Assembly (NCBI GenBank): GCA_024279115.1
Contig: JAJRRW010000016.1
Span: 1 to 44,453 of the forward strand
DNA: 44,453 nucleotides
Source: Alphaproteobacteria bacterium
GTDB taxonomy: Bacteria > Pseudomonadota > Alphaproteobacteria > Rhizobiales > JAKIUO01
Direction: 5' to 3'
A model generated the notes under the pieces. It saw only the letters and a list, made by a program, of their open reading frames with translations. It did no database searches and was not told the origin of the DNA. How positions within the stretch are numbered: position 1 is the first letter of the stretch; each line of letters starts with the position of its first letter. The position numbers were made by a program, and so were the translations under genes. Shown one piece after another: positions 20,301 to 29,168 of this stretch.

Positions 20301-20849
20301 CCCCCGCATGGCATAATCGCCATGATCCATAACCGTGCCAACGCGCAAATAACCACTTTTATCAAGATGCGCGGCAATCTTGTTCATGGGGATCACCCGC
20401 CCCGGCAGCAATTTGAGGATCGACGAGCGAACGAATTTTTTGGACGGAATTTTTTGCAGTGCAGCATTCATGGTCGTCAAGATAACAACAGGTGCTTTCC
20501 ATTTTGGCACGCCGATCATCCGCGCCAGGGCCATGATCCGGCGCCCGGCAATCTCGGTATTGGGCGATACCCGATCATAAGGCACGCAATCCCACGCCGG
20601 CAGCACAATACACTTCACATCAGGCGCAAAGAACCGCAAGCTCATAGCAAGTGCTTCAAGCCGCTTGTCATCCCTTGCTATGTGTAAAACGGGCTGCGCC
20701 AGCCCCGGACCTTGCGCAAAGCGCGTCCTGGCCACATCGCCAAGCAATAAGGCATCAAGCCCCTCTGTGACGCCCGACACCACCAGGCGCGGGGCCGTTG
20801 AGGCCACCAGCTCAAGATTTTTTTGATATTCACCCACGTTATGATCCAT
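17301..20849 (-). CDS. mfd: Transcription-repair coupling factor
   Basis: A 1182-residue Mfd, which displaces RNA polymerase stalled at DNA lesions and recruits UvrA. The N-terminal UvrB-homology part is visible (HIARDDKRLEALAMSLRFF, PAWDCVPYDRVSPN). The RNA-polymerase-interaction region around residues 510-570 includes VVHADHGIGRFQGL. The translocase follows, with Walker A GDVGFGKTEV near residue 656, IIDEEQHFGVQ near 757, [17 protein letters not shown] and the QLRGRVGRS motif. The C-terminal TRCF domain is present. The ATG overlaps the sdhE stop (TAATG), so the two are translationally coupled. Length and all motifs are normal. Confidence 0.97.
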   Translation of the reverse strand: MDHNVGEYQKNLELVASTAPRLVVSGVTEGLDALLLGDVARTRFAQGPGLAQPVLHIARDDKRLEALAMSLRFFAPDVKCIVLPAWDCVPYDRVSPNTEIAGRRIMALARMIGVPKWKAPVVILTTMNAALQKIPSKKFVRSSILKLLPGRVIPMNKIAAHLDKSGYLRVGTVMDHGDYAMRGDIIDLFPPGRSKPVRLDYFGDELETIRSFETETQRSGDQLSKLLLMPVNECAFGDEARSSFRQRYTALFGAVTSTDPLYEAISNGVRFEGMEHWLPLFHEDPLESVFDYLPDAHISFDHLYEEVRSNRLEQINDHYDSRVQSLEQKTFGGAPYKPLPPEQLYLSQQQWDDKINAHCARLLTPFELPQGKEGVPVVSLQGKLGRSFAAERASEGGNVYESVVTHIKALHKAKKQVVIASWSAGARERLNHLLTNHGLTRTQLVKGWNEARNMGVGVTGFAVLGLEQGFSTPDFVIIAEQDILGDRLIRKVKSRSKAADVLTGVNDITLGDAVVHADHGIGRFQGLRTIDADGAPHDCMELHYHGGDRLYLPVENIELLSRYGGHESVVLDKLGGAAWQARKARLKQRIRDIAEKLIKLAALRELKTAPVMSVPQGDYQEFTARFKFEPTEDQQESINQVFEDLEKGRPMDRLVCGDVGFGKTEVALRAAFVAAMNGHQVALVVPTTLLARQHFKTFKERFEGYPVHVEQASRLVGGKELKLVKEGLAKGTVDIVIGTHALLAKNLKIANLGLLIIDEEQHFGVQHKERIKNMRQDVHVLTLTATPIPRTLQMSLSGVRGLSLITTPPVDRMAVRSFVTPFDPMILREALLRERFRGGQCFYVVPRIKDLPDIEEFLQEQVPELKVAVAHGQMPAGRLEDIMTAFYDRQYDVLLSTTIVESGLDVPTANTLIIHRADQFGLAQLYQLRGRVGRSKTRAYAYFTTEPGKTITPGAQKRLKVLQSLDTLGAGFALASHDLDIRGAGNLLGEEQSGHIREVGFALYQSMLEEAVAMLRGGGGENELEDQWSPQISIGTSVLIPENYVSDLQVRMGLYRRLSTLVDATEVDGFAAELTDRFGSLPCEVDHLLEIVKIKVSGRVAGVASVNAGPRGAVVAFHKDTPPNPDGILYFMRQKPSVVKIQPDQKMIYKADWSNEEKRLKGAARLVLELAEIAQNINAPAQ

Positions 20850-21142
20850 TACCTGATTATTTTGTGAAACTTTCTGATGCGATCGATCAGTGCCTTGGTC
20901 TGTTCATCGAACTCACCCACCCCGTCCACCAGCGCCCCGGCCAAGACCGGATCGGGAAGTTCCATCAGCTCTTCAAATGCGGCCAGTCCAGCTTCGTCCA
21001 GTTCGGGCACGATTGCCTTGGCATAATGCCCCAGCAAAAAGTCCATTTCTCTCGTGCCACGGTGAGCGGCACGATAAAGAGCCCGCTGGCGCTTTATCCC
21101 CAGCTCCTTATTCGTCACATCAGTGTCATCATTTGAGCGCAT
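20849..21142 (-). CDS. sdhE: Succinate dehydrogenase assembly factor SdhE
   Basis: A 97-residue protein of the SdhE/Sdh5 (DUF339) family, needed for covalent attachment of FAD to SdhA. The invariant RGxxE motif is in HRGTREMDFLLGHY (near residues 27-40). The rest is helical and acidic, as expected. Its TAA overlaps the mfd ATG by one base, and the same pairing (sdhE next to mfd, divergent from recG) is common in Alphaproteobacteria. Confidence 0.94.
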   Translation of the reverse strand: MRSNDDTDVTNKELGIKRQRALYRAAHRGTREMDFLLGHYAKAIVPELDEAGLAAFEELMELPDPVLAGALVDGVGEFDEQTKALIDRIRKFHKIIR

Positions 21143-21357
21143 GACTTAATCCGTAGTTCTTTGTTTGTTCACAGTCGAGTAATTTCATGCCGAGCTTAGT
21201 ACATGCACGTCAATTATCGCTTTTTGAGCGGCCCAATACACCATCTTGTGCACCCAAAGGCTTGCCTTTTTCGTCAAGAGAACCCAATTTCGCTCACAAA
21301 CTTATTAAAAGCGAATCGCTCAAGCGCCAAAAGCCTCGCCCCAATGTGGTACTGATC

Positions 21358-23472
21358 ATGCGGCCCATTCAACTCCATGCTCTTTTTGCCAAAGCGCAAA
21401 GCCTTGACGGGATCGGCCCGAAACTTTCCGAGAAACTGACCAAGCTCGTTAATACCACTGTTGAACGCACTGATCCACGGGTGATTGATCTTTTATGGCA
21501 TTTTCCAACGGGGATAAATGATCGCCGCCATCGCCCGACGATAAGCGCGGCCGAACCAGGAGGGCTGGCCACCATCGAGGTAACGGTGACAGGACATGTA
21601 CCGCCGCCTCCTGGCAACAAAAAAGTCCCCTACAGGGTCTTTTGTGCGGATGATACCGGAGAGCTGGAGCTGATCTTTTTTCGTGGCCAGAAAAACTATC
21701 TTGAACGCATGCTGCCACTTGGCGAAAAACGCATCTTGTCTGGCCGTGTGGAACGCTATGGCGCCAAACTGCAAATGACCCATCCAGATTATATGGTCAC
21801 CGAGGAAGAGTTCAAGACACTGCAATTGATTGAACCGGTTTATCCCTTGACCGCCGGGGTCAGCGGCAAGATCATGCGCCGCGCCGTCAATAGTGCGATC
21901 GAGCTCATTCCCGAACTTGACGAATGGCAAGATGGGGAATGGCTCAAACAACAAAAATGGCCCGGTTTTTCAAAGGCCTTGCACATGGTTCATCAGCCAC
22001 AAGAACTGCTCGATCTGTTGCCAATCGCCAACGCTCGAAAGCGCCTTGCCTATGACGAGCTATTGGCCAGTCAGCTGGCCCTTGCCCTGATGCGCAATAG
22101 CGAAATCAAAGGCACGGGACGAGCGCTCAAAATGGGCCATGGTTTGCGCGATAAAATATTATCACTATTGCCATTCGAGCTGACGGGATCACAAAAATCC
22201 TCTCTTGAAGATATCTATCAGGACATGGCCAGCCCGGACCGCATGTTGCGGCTTTTACAAGGCGATGTGGGGTCGGGAAAAACCGTTATTGCCATGCTTG
22301 CCATGGCAGCCGCCGTGGAAGCTGGGACACAGGCCGCATTGATGGCCCCCACCGAGGTGTTGGCCCGCCAGCATTTTCATGAATTTAGCCACATGGCTGA
22401 AAAGGCCGGATTTAGCGTTGCTTTACTGACTGGCCGCGAGAAGGGAAAGTCGCGCAAGGCCTTGCTCGAAAGGCTCCAAAATGGCGAACTAGATATGCTG
22501 GTCGGCACGCACGCCCTGTTTCAAGATGATGTGGAGTTTGCCGATCTTGGCATTGCCATCATCGACGAGCAGCATCGCTTTGGCGTGCAACAACGCATGC
22601 AATTGCAAAGCAAGGGCAAGGAGGCCGACACGGATGTGCTGGTCATGACCGCAACCCCCATCCCGCGCACCCTGCTCTTGACCAATTATGGAGATATGGA
22701 AACCTCCCAGCTCACCGACAAGCCAGCGGGGCGTAAACCCATCACCACCAGAGTGCTGCCCGTTGATCGCATCGACGAGCTGTTGCACGGCTTGCAGCGC
22801 GCCTTGGCGACGGGGACGCAGATTTACTGGGTCTGCCCACTGGTGGAAGAATCAGAAAAACTTGACCTGGCCGCTGCCGACCAGCGCCACGCCTGGCTGC
22901 AAGGACATTTCGGCGATAGGGTCGGGCTCGTGCACGGGCGCATGAAGGGGGACGAAAAAGATGCCGTCATGAAAAGCTTTTCTGAGGGAGAGCTTGGTAT
23001 TCTGGTGGCCACCACCGTCATCGAGGTTGGTGTCAATGTCCCCAACGCAACGATTATGGTGATCGAACATGCAGAGCGTTTTGGTCTGTCGCAACTGCAT
23101 CAGTTGCGCGGACGGGTGGGACGCGGTGACCAGCAATCATCGTGTATTTTACTTTACCAAGGTCCCCTTTCCAAAACCGGACAGTCGCGCCTCACGGTCA
23201 TTCGCGATTCCGAAGATGGCTTTCGCATCGCAGAAGAAGATTTGCGCCTGCGTGGCGGCGGCGAACTGTTGGGAACAAAGCAAAGCGGGGTGCCTGAATT
23301 TTCGCTTGCCAGATTGCCCGAACATAGCGAGATACTGGCAGCAGCAAGAGATGATGCCCAGCTCATCTTGTCGCGTGACCCAAGCCTCACCTCCAAACGC
23401 GGCATAGCGCTTAAAACCTTGCTCTATCTGTTCGAACGCGATGCGGCCGCCAAGCTGCTGCGGTCTGGATAG
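21358..23472 (+). CDS. recG: ATP-dependent DNA helicase RecG
   Basis: A 704-residue RecG, a branch-migrating helicase for stalled forks and Holliday junctions. The wedge/OB region occupies the first 200 residues ([23 protein letters not shown]-like [31 protein letters not shown]). The helicase follows, with Walker [11 protein letters not shown] at about 302-311, [13 protein letters not shown] near 402, ATPIPRTL, then [14 protein letters not shown] and the QLRGRVGRG motif near 583. The frame is open to 21187, but the ATG at 21358 gives the usual family length. I saw no strong ribosome binding site at either, so the start is uncertain. It is divergent from sdhE-mfd. Confidence 0.95.
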   Translation: MRPIQLHALFAKAQSLDGIGPKLSEKLTKLVNTTVERTDPRVIDLLWHFPTGINDRRHRPTISAAEPGGLATIEVTVTGHVPPPPGNKKVPYRVFCADDTGELELIFFRGQKNYLERMLPLGEKRILSGRVERYGAKLQMTHPDYMVTEEEFKTLQLIEPVYPLTAGVSGKIMRRAVNSAIELIPELDEWQDGEWLKQQKWPGFSKALHMVHQPQELLDLLPIANARKRLAYDELLASQLALALMRNSEIKGTGRALKMGHGLRDKILSLLPFELTGSQKSSLEDIYQDMASPDRMLRLLQGDVGSGKTVIAMLAMAAAVEAGTQAALMAPTEVLARQHFHEFSHMAEKAGFSVALLTGREKGKSRKALLERLQNGELDMLVGTHALFQDDVEFADLGIAIIDEQHRFGVQQRMQLQSKGKEADTDVLVMTATPIPRTLLLTNYGDMETSQLTDKPAGRKPITTRVLPVDRIDELLHGLQRALATGTQIYWVCPLVEESEKLDLAAADQRHAWLQGHFGDRVGLVHGRMKGDEKDAVMKSFSEGELGILVATTVIEVGVNVPNATIMVIEHAERFGLSQLHQLRGRVGRGDQQSSCILLYQGPLSKTGQSRLTVIRDSEDGFRIAEEDLRLRGGGELLGTKQSGVPEFSLARLPEHSEILAAARDDAQLILSRDPSLTSKRGIALKTLLYLFERDAAAKLLRSG

Positions 23473-23614
23473 TAATTTTTTCTCTAAAAGTATCGGGCTG
23501 CGATGGAGCCACATTGCAACATTTCGGCTCGCCGGGCTTGCCCGGGGGTCCAGTGAAAATGCTGCACAACCCACCTTTTTTATGCTCCTTTGCCCCGGAT
23601 CAGCACTTCACCGC

Positions 23615-23650
23615 TAACGCGGCTCAGCTTGTCCAGGGAGCGTTTTTTTT
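23615..23650 (+). terminator. Possible recG terminator
   Basis: AACG and CTC on the left (23615-23625) can pair with GAG and CGTT on the right (23638-23644), followed by a run of eight T. The stem is short and bulged, so the call rests mostly on the T-run and on the position 140 bases after recG. Confidence 0.4.
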
Positions 23651-23700
23651 AATGCGAATGCAATCACCCGGCATTCAAAGTGAGGTAGACCAGTAGATTG

Positions 23701-24333
23701 CTATTTATCGGAATTTTGGGATGCAGGTTCTGGGATTGGCGAAGCGAGTGTCTCTCCCTTTCCCTCAGCCTTTCCTTCTCCCTCTCCCTCCACCGCTGCG
23801 GCCTGATCCGCCCCCTCAACCAGCTCTTTCAAGCCATCTTGATAATCGGGTACCACAAGCCCTGCCGATATCACCATTTTGGCGGCATCTTCGACTTTCA
23901 TGTCAAGGATCGTCACATCTTCTCGCGGCACAAACAGCAAATATCCAGATGTGGGATTAGGGGTGGTTGGCAAAAAGATGCTCAGCATACCTTCGTCAGA
24001 CCGGTTGCATTTGTGGTGGATTTCACCGGATGTTTTTGTCGACACAAATACGATCGAATAAAGTCCGCGTCGCGGATATTCAATAATGCCAACTTTTTGA
24101 AAACTGGTCTGGCTTTGTGACAAAACCGTTTCAAAAATCTGTTTTAGCGCCCCATACACGCCGCGCACAACCGGCATGCGTCCAACAATCTGTTCACCAA
24201 AACTAATAATGGTGCGCCCAAACAGGTTGGCAACGAACGCGCCCACAATGATCAATATGATGATGGAAAATGCCACCCCGACACCTGGAATGGTCATGTC
24301 ATGTGTTTCGGGTTGCCAGATTTTTGGTAACAA
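23701..24333 (-). CDS. DUF502 family membrane protein, main part (gene interrupted by in-frame TAG)
   Basis: About 210 residues of a DUF502 membrane protein. Visible parts: the second membrane segment (IPGVGVAFSIIILIIVGAFV), then the conserved FGEQIVGRMPVVRGVYGALK-type region, LYSIVFVSTKTSGEI, the ISIFLPTTPNPTSGYLLFVP-type motif and MVISAGLVVP. The C terminus is a low-complexity Glu/Gly/Lys stretch (EGEGEGKAEGKGE) unlike the rest. The proper start is at 24537 (see next entry): the frame continues upstream but is broken by TAG at 24367-24369. The nominal start here is a TTG inside the conserved NSVKPLLPKIWQPET segment. It is convergent with recG. Function unknown; sometimes adjacent to recG in alphaproteobacteria. 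Confidence 0.85.
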   Translation of the reverse strand: MLPKIWQPETHDMTIPGVGVAFSIIILIIVGAFVANLFGRTIISFGEQIVGRMPVVRGVYGALKQIFETVLSQSQTSFQKVGIIEYPRRGLYSIVFVSTKTSGEIHHKCNRSDEGMLSIFLPTTPNPTSGYLLFVPREDVTILDMKVEDAAKMVISAGLVVPDYQDGLKELVEGADQAAAVEGEGEGKAEGKGETLASPIPEPASQNSDK

Positions 24334-24366
24334 AGGTTTGACGGAATTATCGACAAAACTGATGAT

Positions 24367-24537
24367 CTACCAAATGATATAAATGGTAATACTGACCGGC
24401 CCGACAACGATAAGCCCGGTGAAAAAATAATTGCGTAACCGCGCGATTATGCCGACTCTCTTGACCGGCAAGTCAGTCGGTGCCAGCTTGTGCAAGCCTT
24501 GCGGTTCGTCCTTATTCGATGAGTTTTTATCGTTCAT
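24367..24537 (-). pseudogene. DUF502 protein, N-terminal part ending at premature TAG
   Basis: The ATG at 24535-24537 begins 56 codons in the same frame as the main DUF502 body: MNDKNSSNKDEPQGL, LPVKRVGIIARLRNYFFTG and the first membrane segment LIVVGPVSITIYIIW. The next codon is TAG at 24367-24369, followed directly by IISFVDNSVKPLLP. Family members have Trp-Trp here, so TGG to TAG is the simplest reading. Continuous homology on both sides of the stop, with no frame change, supports a point change rather than a true gene end. Confidence 0.8.
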
Positions 24538-24719
24538 TGCCGTTCCATTTATTCATGTTCGTTTTCAACATCAAGCCCTCAATCATCAAATCTTTGAGTG
24601 GCACCATATACAGGAAATGTTCGGGTATGTTGAGTGCGTAATCTTTGAGAAGCACAATTTTCAGCAAAGCTTGTTGAAGCACAAAGAAGCTCGGCCTTCA
24701 TGCAGATTGTCACGGGCGA

Positions 24720-25304
24720 TTATTCAGCGGCGATTGTCGTTCGAAATGCCGGGATCACTGCTTTCTTTTTAGCCACAGGCTTGGCGGCAACTTTTGTCTG
24801 CGCCGCTGTCTTGCTGTTTTTTTCAGAACGTACGACTGTGCTAAAAGCGGGAATTGGCGGGGCCGCTGGCGCGGTTGCTGGTTTTCTCGACGGGCTTTGC
24901 ACGGTCGCCACGGCCGGACGTGCAGATTTTGCAAAATCTTTACGTGCCAGCTTATTGTGGCCGGTGCTCTGATATGCGATGCCCCGCTGCTGGAAAGCCC
25001 CTTTTTGAGACGCTCCATCAAGCTTGCCAAGCCATATAGCGCCGGTCAGGTCGGCGATCGCCGCGCTATGTCTTTTGGTACCATTATAGGCGAGACCGCG
25101 CTTGTAAAGCGCTTGGGCCATCTGCTTATCGGAAAGAGTGCCGTCATTCATGGCTTTGGTGATCGTACGAACCGCTACTTTGAATTTCTTGACAGAGATC
25201 TGCTGATCAGCCTTTTTCAACAGGGCCGCATCAGCCCTGACCAAGGTCGGCGCCACCAAAAGCAATCCCGCCATCAAAACAGCGGATAATTGTAAATATC
25301 CCAT
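24720..25304 (-). CDS. Exported small TPR-like protein
   Basis: About 194 residues. The signal peptide is clear (LQLSAVLMAGLLLVAPTLVRA, cleaved before DAALLKK). Two TPR-like units follow (MAQALYKRGLAYNGTKRHSA, then GAFQQRGIAYQSTGHNKLA), and the C-terminal third is a Lys/Ala/Pro-rich low-complexity tail in which PAFSTVV and PAFRTTIA repeat as a short PAFxT motif. The frame extends upstream to 25394, but the ATG at 25304 is preferred: GGGAACTGG lies just before it and the signal peptide begins at once. It is upstream of nothing co-linear except the DUF502 gene, and downstream of glmS on the same strand. Function unknown. Confidence 0.7.
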   Translation of the reverse strand: MGYLQLSAVLMAGLLLVAPTLVRADAALLKKADQQISVKKFKVAVRTITKAMNDGTLSDKQMAQALYKRGLAYNGTKRHSAAIADLTGAIWLGKLDGASQKGAFQQRGIAYQSTGHNKLARKDFAKSARPAVATVQSPSRKPATAPAAPPIPAFSTVVRSEKNSKTAAQTKVAAKPVAKKKAVIPAFRTTIAAE

Positions 25305-25485
25305 TCCAGTTCCCAAATGCATCGCTTTGCCAATCCAGTTGTATATATCAGCGGGTCTGTCCAACAAGTGAATGATACGCGAAGACCCTTTCACTGGTCA
25401 AACAAAGGATTGGGGCAAAACAGCGACAATGTGAACACGATATTGCATTTTGGGTGTAAAACCGCAAAATAGTCACCGCCTGCAG

Positions 25486-27306
25486 CTATTCAACGGTCAC
25501 CGATTTCGCCAGATTACGCGGCTGGTCGACATCTGTCCCCATGACAACGGCCGTATGATAGGCAAGCAGTTGTACAGGAACGGCAAACAGCAAAGGGTTG
25601 GTGAAACTGTGCGCTTTGGGGACAACAAAACTTGATGCGGGATTGAACGCTGCGGCCGCTTCGCGGTCATCGGTCAGGAGAATAATCTGCCCGCCTCGCG
25701 CGGCGACCTCTTGCATGTTGGAAACGGTTTTCTCAAACAGCTCATCTTTTGGCGCCACCACCACCACAGGAACGTCCTCATCAATCAGAGCAATAGGCCC
25801 ATGTTTCAATTCTCCCGCGGCGTAGCCCTCGGCATGAATGTAGGAAATCTCTTTCAGCTTCAGCGCCCCTTCAAGAGCAATGGGAAAGCTACTGCCGCGC
25901 CCCAGATAAAGCACATCGCGTTTATGAGCGAGATCATGGGCGATTTTCTCGAACAGATGCTCATCTTTCAAAACACTGGAAATATGGCGTGGCAGCTCGA
26001 CAAGCTGTGTCACCAGATTGATTTCTTCGGCCTTATTGATGTGGCCGCGCTCGCGTCCTGCCTTGATGGCAAGGCAGGCCAGAACAGTCAACTGACACGT
26101 GAAGGCCTTGGTGGACGCAACGCCGATTTCCGGCCCGGCCAAGGTTGGCAATACGGCATCTGATTCGCGCGCAATGGTCGATTCCTTGACATTAACAACA
26201 GCAGCAACATGTTGTTTTTGCTCGCGGCAATAGCGCAAGGTCGCCAGAGTATCAGCCGTTTCGCCTGATTGCGAGATGAACAAAGCCAGACCGCCTGGCT
26301 CCATGGGAGCTTCGCGATAGCGCATTTCGGATGCGACATCAATTTCAACCGGCAAACGCGCATAACGCTCAAACCAGTATTTTGCCACCAGGCCTGCATA
26401 ATAGGCGGTGCCGCAAGCTGATATGGTGATGCGTGGCAATGTCTTGAAATCAATATCGAAGTCTGGAATTTTTACGATATTCTTCGAGAGGTCTATATAG
26501 TGGCCAAGTGTGTGGGCAATGACTTCTGGCTGCTGATGAATTTCCTTGGCCATAAAATGCCGGTGATTGCCTTTGTCGACCAGCATCGCCGAGGCATATG
26601 ATTTGGTTATCTTGCGCTCTACTTCTTGTCCGCTTTCATCCAGAATAGTCGCCGATGATCGCGTTAAAATCACCCAATCACCATCCTCAAGATAAGAAAC
26701 ACGGTCTGTAAAGGGGGCCAGGGCGATGGCATCCGAGCCCAGATACATCTGGTCTTGGCCATAGCCAATGGCCAAGGGGCTGCCACGACGCGCCCCGATC
26801 ATCAAATCATCATGCCCGCCAAAAATGATGGCGATGGCAAAAGCTCCCTCTAATTGCAAAAGAACCTTATGCACCGCCTGCTCGGGGGTGCGCCCGCTGG
26901 CCAGCTCTTCCCCTATCAGATGAACAATAACTTCGGTATCGGTGTCGGATTCAAAACTCACCCCTTCGCTTTCAAGTTTGTCGCGCAGGGCTTTGAAATT
27001 TTCGATGATGCCATTGTGAACCACCGCCGCCCTGTCGGTCATGTGCGGATGCGCGTTGCTTTCATTGGGGGCCCCATGAGTGGCCCAACGGGTATGACCG
27101 ATGCCGGCATGGCCATTGAGAGGGGCCTCATTCAGACGTTTTTGTAGATTTTTCAGTTTGCCCTTGGCGCGAAGCCGCCCGAGCACGCCGTTTTCAACGG
27201 TGGAAATACCTGCCGAATCATAGCCCCTGTATTCGAGCCGTTTGAGAGCATCAACCAGGTCATCGGCGACGGGCTGTGTTCCTATTATCCCCACAATACC
27301 GCACAT
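25486..27306 (-). CDS. glmS: Glutamine-fructose-6-phosphate aminotransferase (isomerizing)
   Basis: A 606-residue GlmS, which makes glucosamine 6-phosphate from fructose 6-phosphate and glutamine. The N terminus MCGIVGIIG carries the catalytic Cys2, GHTRWATHGAPNESNAHPH and the NGIIENF segment are the glutaminase domain, and two SIS domains follow (ACGTAYYAGLVAKYWFE, ISQSGETADTLATLR, GRGSSFPIALEGALKLKEIS, AGELKHGPIALID). The C terminus DQPRNLAKSVTVE is the conserved synthase tail. Full length with no lesion. It lies 203 bases downstream of glmU on the same strand, placing the steps of UDP-GlcNAc synthesis together. No glmS ribozyme was seen upstream, as expected for this phylum. Confidence 0.98.
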   Translation of the reverse strand: MCGIVGIIGTQPVADDLVDALKRLEYRGYDSAGISTVENGVLGRLRAKGKLKNLQKRLNEAPLNGHAGIGHTRWATHGAPNESNAHPHMTDRAAVVHNGIIENFKALRDKLESEGVSFESDTDTEVIVHLIGEELASGRTPEQAVHKVLLQLEGAFAIAIIFGGHDDLMIGARRGSPLAIGYGQDQMYLGSDAIALAPFTDRVSYLEDGDWVILTRSSATILDESGQEVERKITKSYASAMLVDKGNHRHFMAKEIHQQPEVIAHTLGHYIDLSKNIVKIPDFDIDFKTLPRITISACGTAYYAGLVAKYWFERYARLPVEIDVASEMRYREAPMEPGGLALFISQSGETADTLATLRYCREQKQHVAAVVNVKESTIARESDAVLPTLAGPEIGVASTKAFTCQLTVLACLAIKAGRERGHINKAEEINLVTQLVELPRHISSVLKDEHLFEKIAHDLAHKRDVLYLGRGSSFPIALEGALKLKEISYIHAEGYAAGELKHGPIALIDEDVPVVVVAPKDELFEKTVSNMQEVAARGGQIILLTDDREAAAAFNPASSFVVPKAHSFTNPLLFAVPVQLLAYHTAVVMGTDVDQPRNLAKSVTVE

Positions 27307-27509
27307 AGGGAAGTCTCCTGTTCATCGTCGTTTAGAGGTTTGACAAATTCAAATAGCCGCTTGGCAGATTGCAATGCAAAAGCCGTGCAAAACGTCCTTG
27401 TCCATAGATATTTCCTTATCGAGCGGATTTGACAAGTCACTTAAAGTTTCAAGCTGTTGCGTTAACTTTGCTGTGGGTAAATAATTTATGCGCCCCGGGA
27501 TGAGCCAGC

Positions 27510-28874
27510 TTATGAGCTTTCTTGCTTCTTGACCTTGGTACTCTTGTTCATTCTCCGGAATTTGATGCCCCAATCGTCGATTTGGCGCTGTTTGGCACGT
27601 GACACCGCCAGCGAATTTTTGTCCACATTGCGCGTCACAACGCTCCCCGAGCCAACAAAGGCCCCGTCACCGATTTTAACGGGAGCCACTAGCGCACTGT
27701 TGGAGCCGATAAAGGCCCCTTCGCCAATATCGGTGAAATGCTTGTTAAAGCCATCATAATTGCAGGTGATGGTTCCGGCTCCGATATTGGCGTTTTTGCC
27801 AATGCGGGCATCGCCGATATAGGTGAGATGAGACACTTTTGCCCCCTCTTCGATCGTCGATTTCTTGATTTCAACGAAATTCCCCACCTTGGCATTTTCT
27901 CCTATCACGGCCGCCGGGCGCAATCGTGCATAGGGGCCGATCGCCGCGCCCTTGCCAATCTGTGTTTGTTCCAGATGACAAAACGCTTTGATATGGACAT
28001 TATCGGCAACGGTAACTCCGGGGCCAAAAAACACATTTGGCTCGATCAGCACATCTTTACCTATTTTCGTATCATAACTAAAATAGACACTGTCCGGGTC
28101 CAGAAGAGTGGCCCCGCCCTCCATGACCTCGCTTCGCTTCCGGCATTGATAGATCTTTTCAGCCGATGCTAGTTGCTGGCGCGAATTAACGCCCAGCACC
28201 TCGAGTTCACGACAAGTGACAATCGCCACTTCCAGACCATCCGCCTTGGCGAGCTCGACGGTATCAGTGAGATAATATTCACCATTCGCATTGTCATTTT
28301 TAATACGCGACAACAAGTCAGGTAGCTTGTCCGCCTTAAAGCCAAACACGCCAGAATTGCACAAGTTGACCGCTCGCTCGCGCTCATCGGCATCTTTATG
28401 CTCTCGAATGGCCAGCAAAGATCCATCAGTATCTTGCAAAAGACGGCCATAGCCGGTGGGATCAGCCGCATCAAAACCCAGAACGACGATATCGGCTCCA
28501 TCATCAAGGCTCGCAGTTAGCTTGCGTAGTGTCTCAATTGTCAGCAGAGGCGTGTCCCCATACAAGATCAGGACATTCCCATCATGACTGCTTATGTGAT
28601 CAATTGCGCTCAAAACCGCATGGGCCGTACCAAGGCGCTGTGTCTGGATGACGGTTTGTGCACAGATTTGCGCCGGGACGACCGTTTCTTGCGTTTCTTC
28701 AAGCTCGGGGCCAAGCACCACTATGTTTTTGGTGCCGCCAAGCTCAACCGCCAATGACAGAACATGAGCCAGCATCGAGCGCCCCCCGATGGGATGCAAA
28801 ACCTTTGGGATAAAAGAGCGCATGCGCGTTCCCATACCAGCGGCCAGTGTAATGGTTAATAAGTCGGCGCCCAT
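27510..28874 (-). CDS. glmU: Bifunctional UDP-GlcNAc pyrophosphorylase / GlcN-1-P acetyltransferase
   Basis: A 454-residue GlmU. The N-terminal uridylyltransferase has LAAGMGTRMRS, the nearby KVLHPIGGRSML, QRLGTAHAVL and YGDTPLL. The C-terminal left-handed beta-helix acetyltransferase has hexapeptide repeats and the motifs GPYARLRP, VEIKKSTI, SHLTYIGDARIG and GAGTITCNYDG. The start at 28874 is preferred because AGAAAGG lies at proper spacing before it; the ATG two codons upstream would overlap that site. The gene is followed by glmS 203 bases on, consistent with one operon. All motifs are intact. Confidence 0.97.
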   Translation of the reverse strand: MGADLLTITLAAGMGTRMRSFIPKVLHPIGGRSMLAHVLSLAVELGGTKNIVVLGPELEETQETVVPAQICAQTVIQTQRLGTAHAVLSAIDHISSHDGNVLILYGDTPLLTIETLRKLTASLDDGADIVVLGFDAADPTGYGRLLQDTDGSLLAIREHKDADERERAVNLCNSGVFGFKADKLPDLLSRIKNDNANGEYYLTDTVELAKADGLEVAIVTCRELEVLGVNSRQQLASAEKIYQCRKRSEVMEGGATLLDPDSVYFSYDTKIGKDVLIEPNVFFGPGVTVADNVHIKAFCHLEQTQIGKGAAIGPYARLRPAAVIGENAKVGNFVEIKKSTIEEGAKVSHLTYIGDARIGKNANIGAGTITCNYDGFNKHFTDIGEGAFIGSNSALVAPVKIGDGAFVGSGSVVTRNVDKNSLAVSRAKQRQIDDWGIKFRRMNKSTKVKKQESS

Positions 28875-29168
28875 GACCATCCTTTCTGTCTTGAGTAAAT
28901 CGTACAAACCTTGCTTGCAGCGTTGAATTTGGGTTTTGTGTTAGGAGTTGATCGTGCCATAGTGTCTCATGAGATACGTGCTCTTTTCAAACCCGCTGAA
29001 TGCGTTTCTTTTGACATATTAAAACAAAAAAAACCATATAGCGTTAGCATGGTAACCATTGCGTTGAGATTTATGCTTGTTGTAGGTCTTGATATAGGTA
29101 TATAAGGCGTTCTTTCTGGTACGTAATGCGGCCATTTAGACTAACAAAGACGGTTTAACAGACTTATC

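Noticed and set aside
23755-23800. Low-complexity CT-rich stretch near 23755-23800
   Set aside because: It encodes the Glu/Gly/Lys tail of the DUF502 protein on the minus strand and is not a separate repeat array.
28965-28974. The palindrome TCTCATGAGA in the glmU/SPOR-like intergenic region
   Set aside because: A perfect 10-base palindrome could be an operator, but its extension is imperfect and there is no second copy nearby, so no site is claimed.
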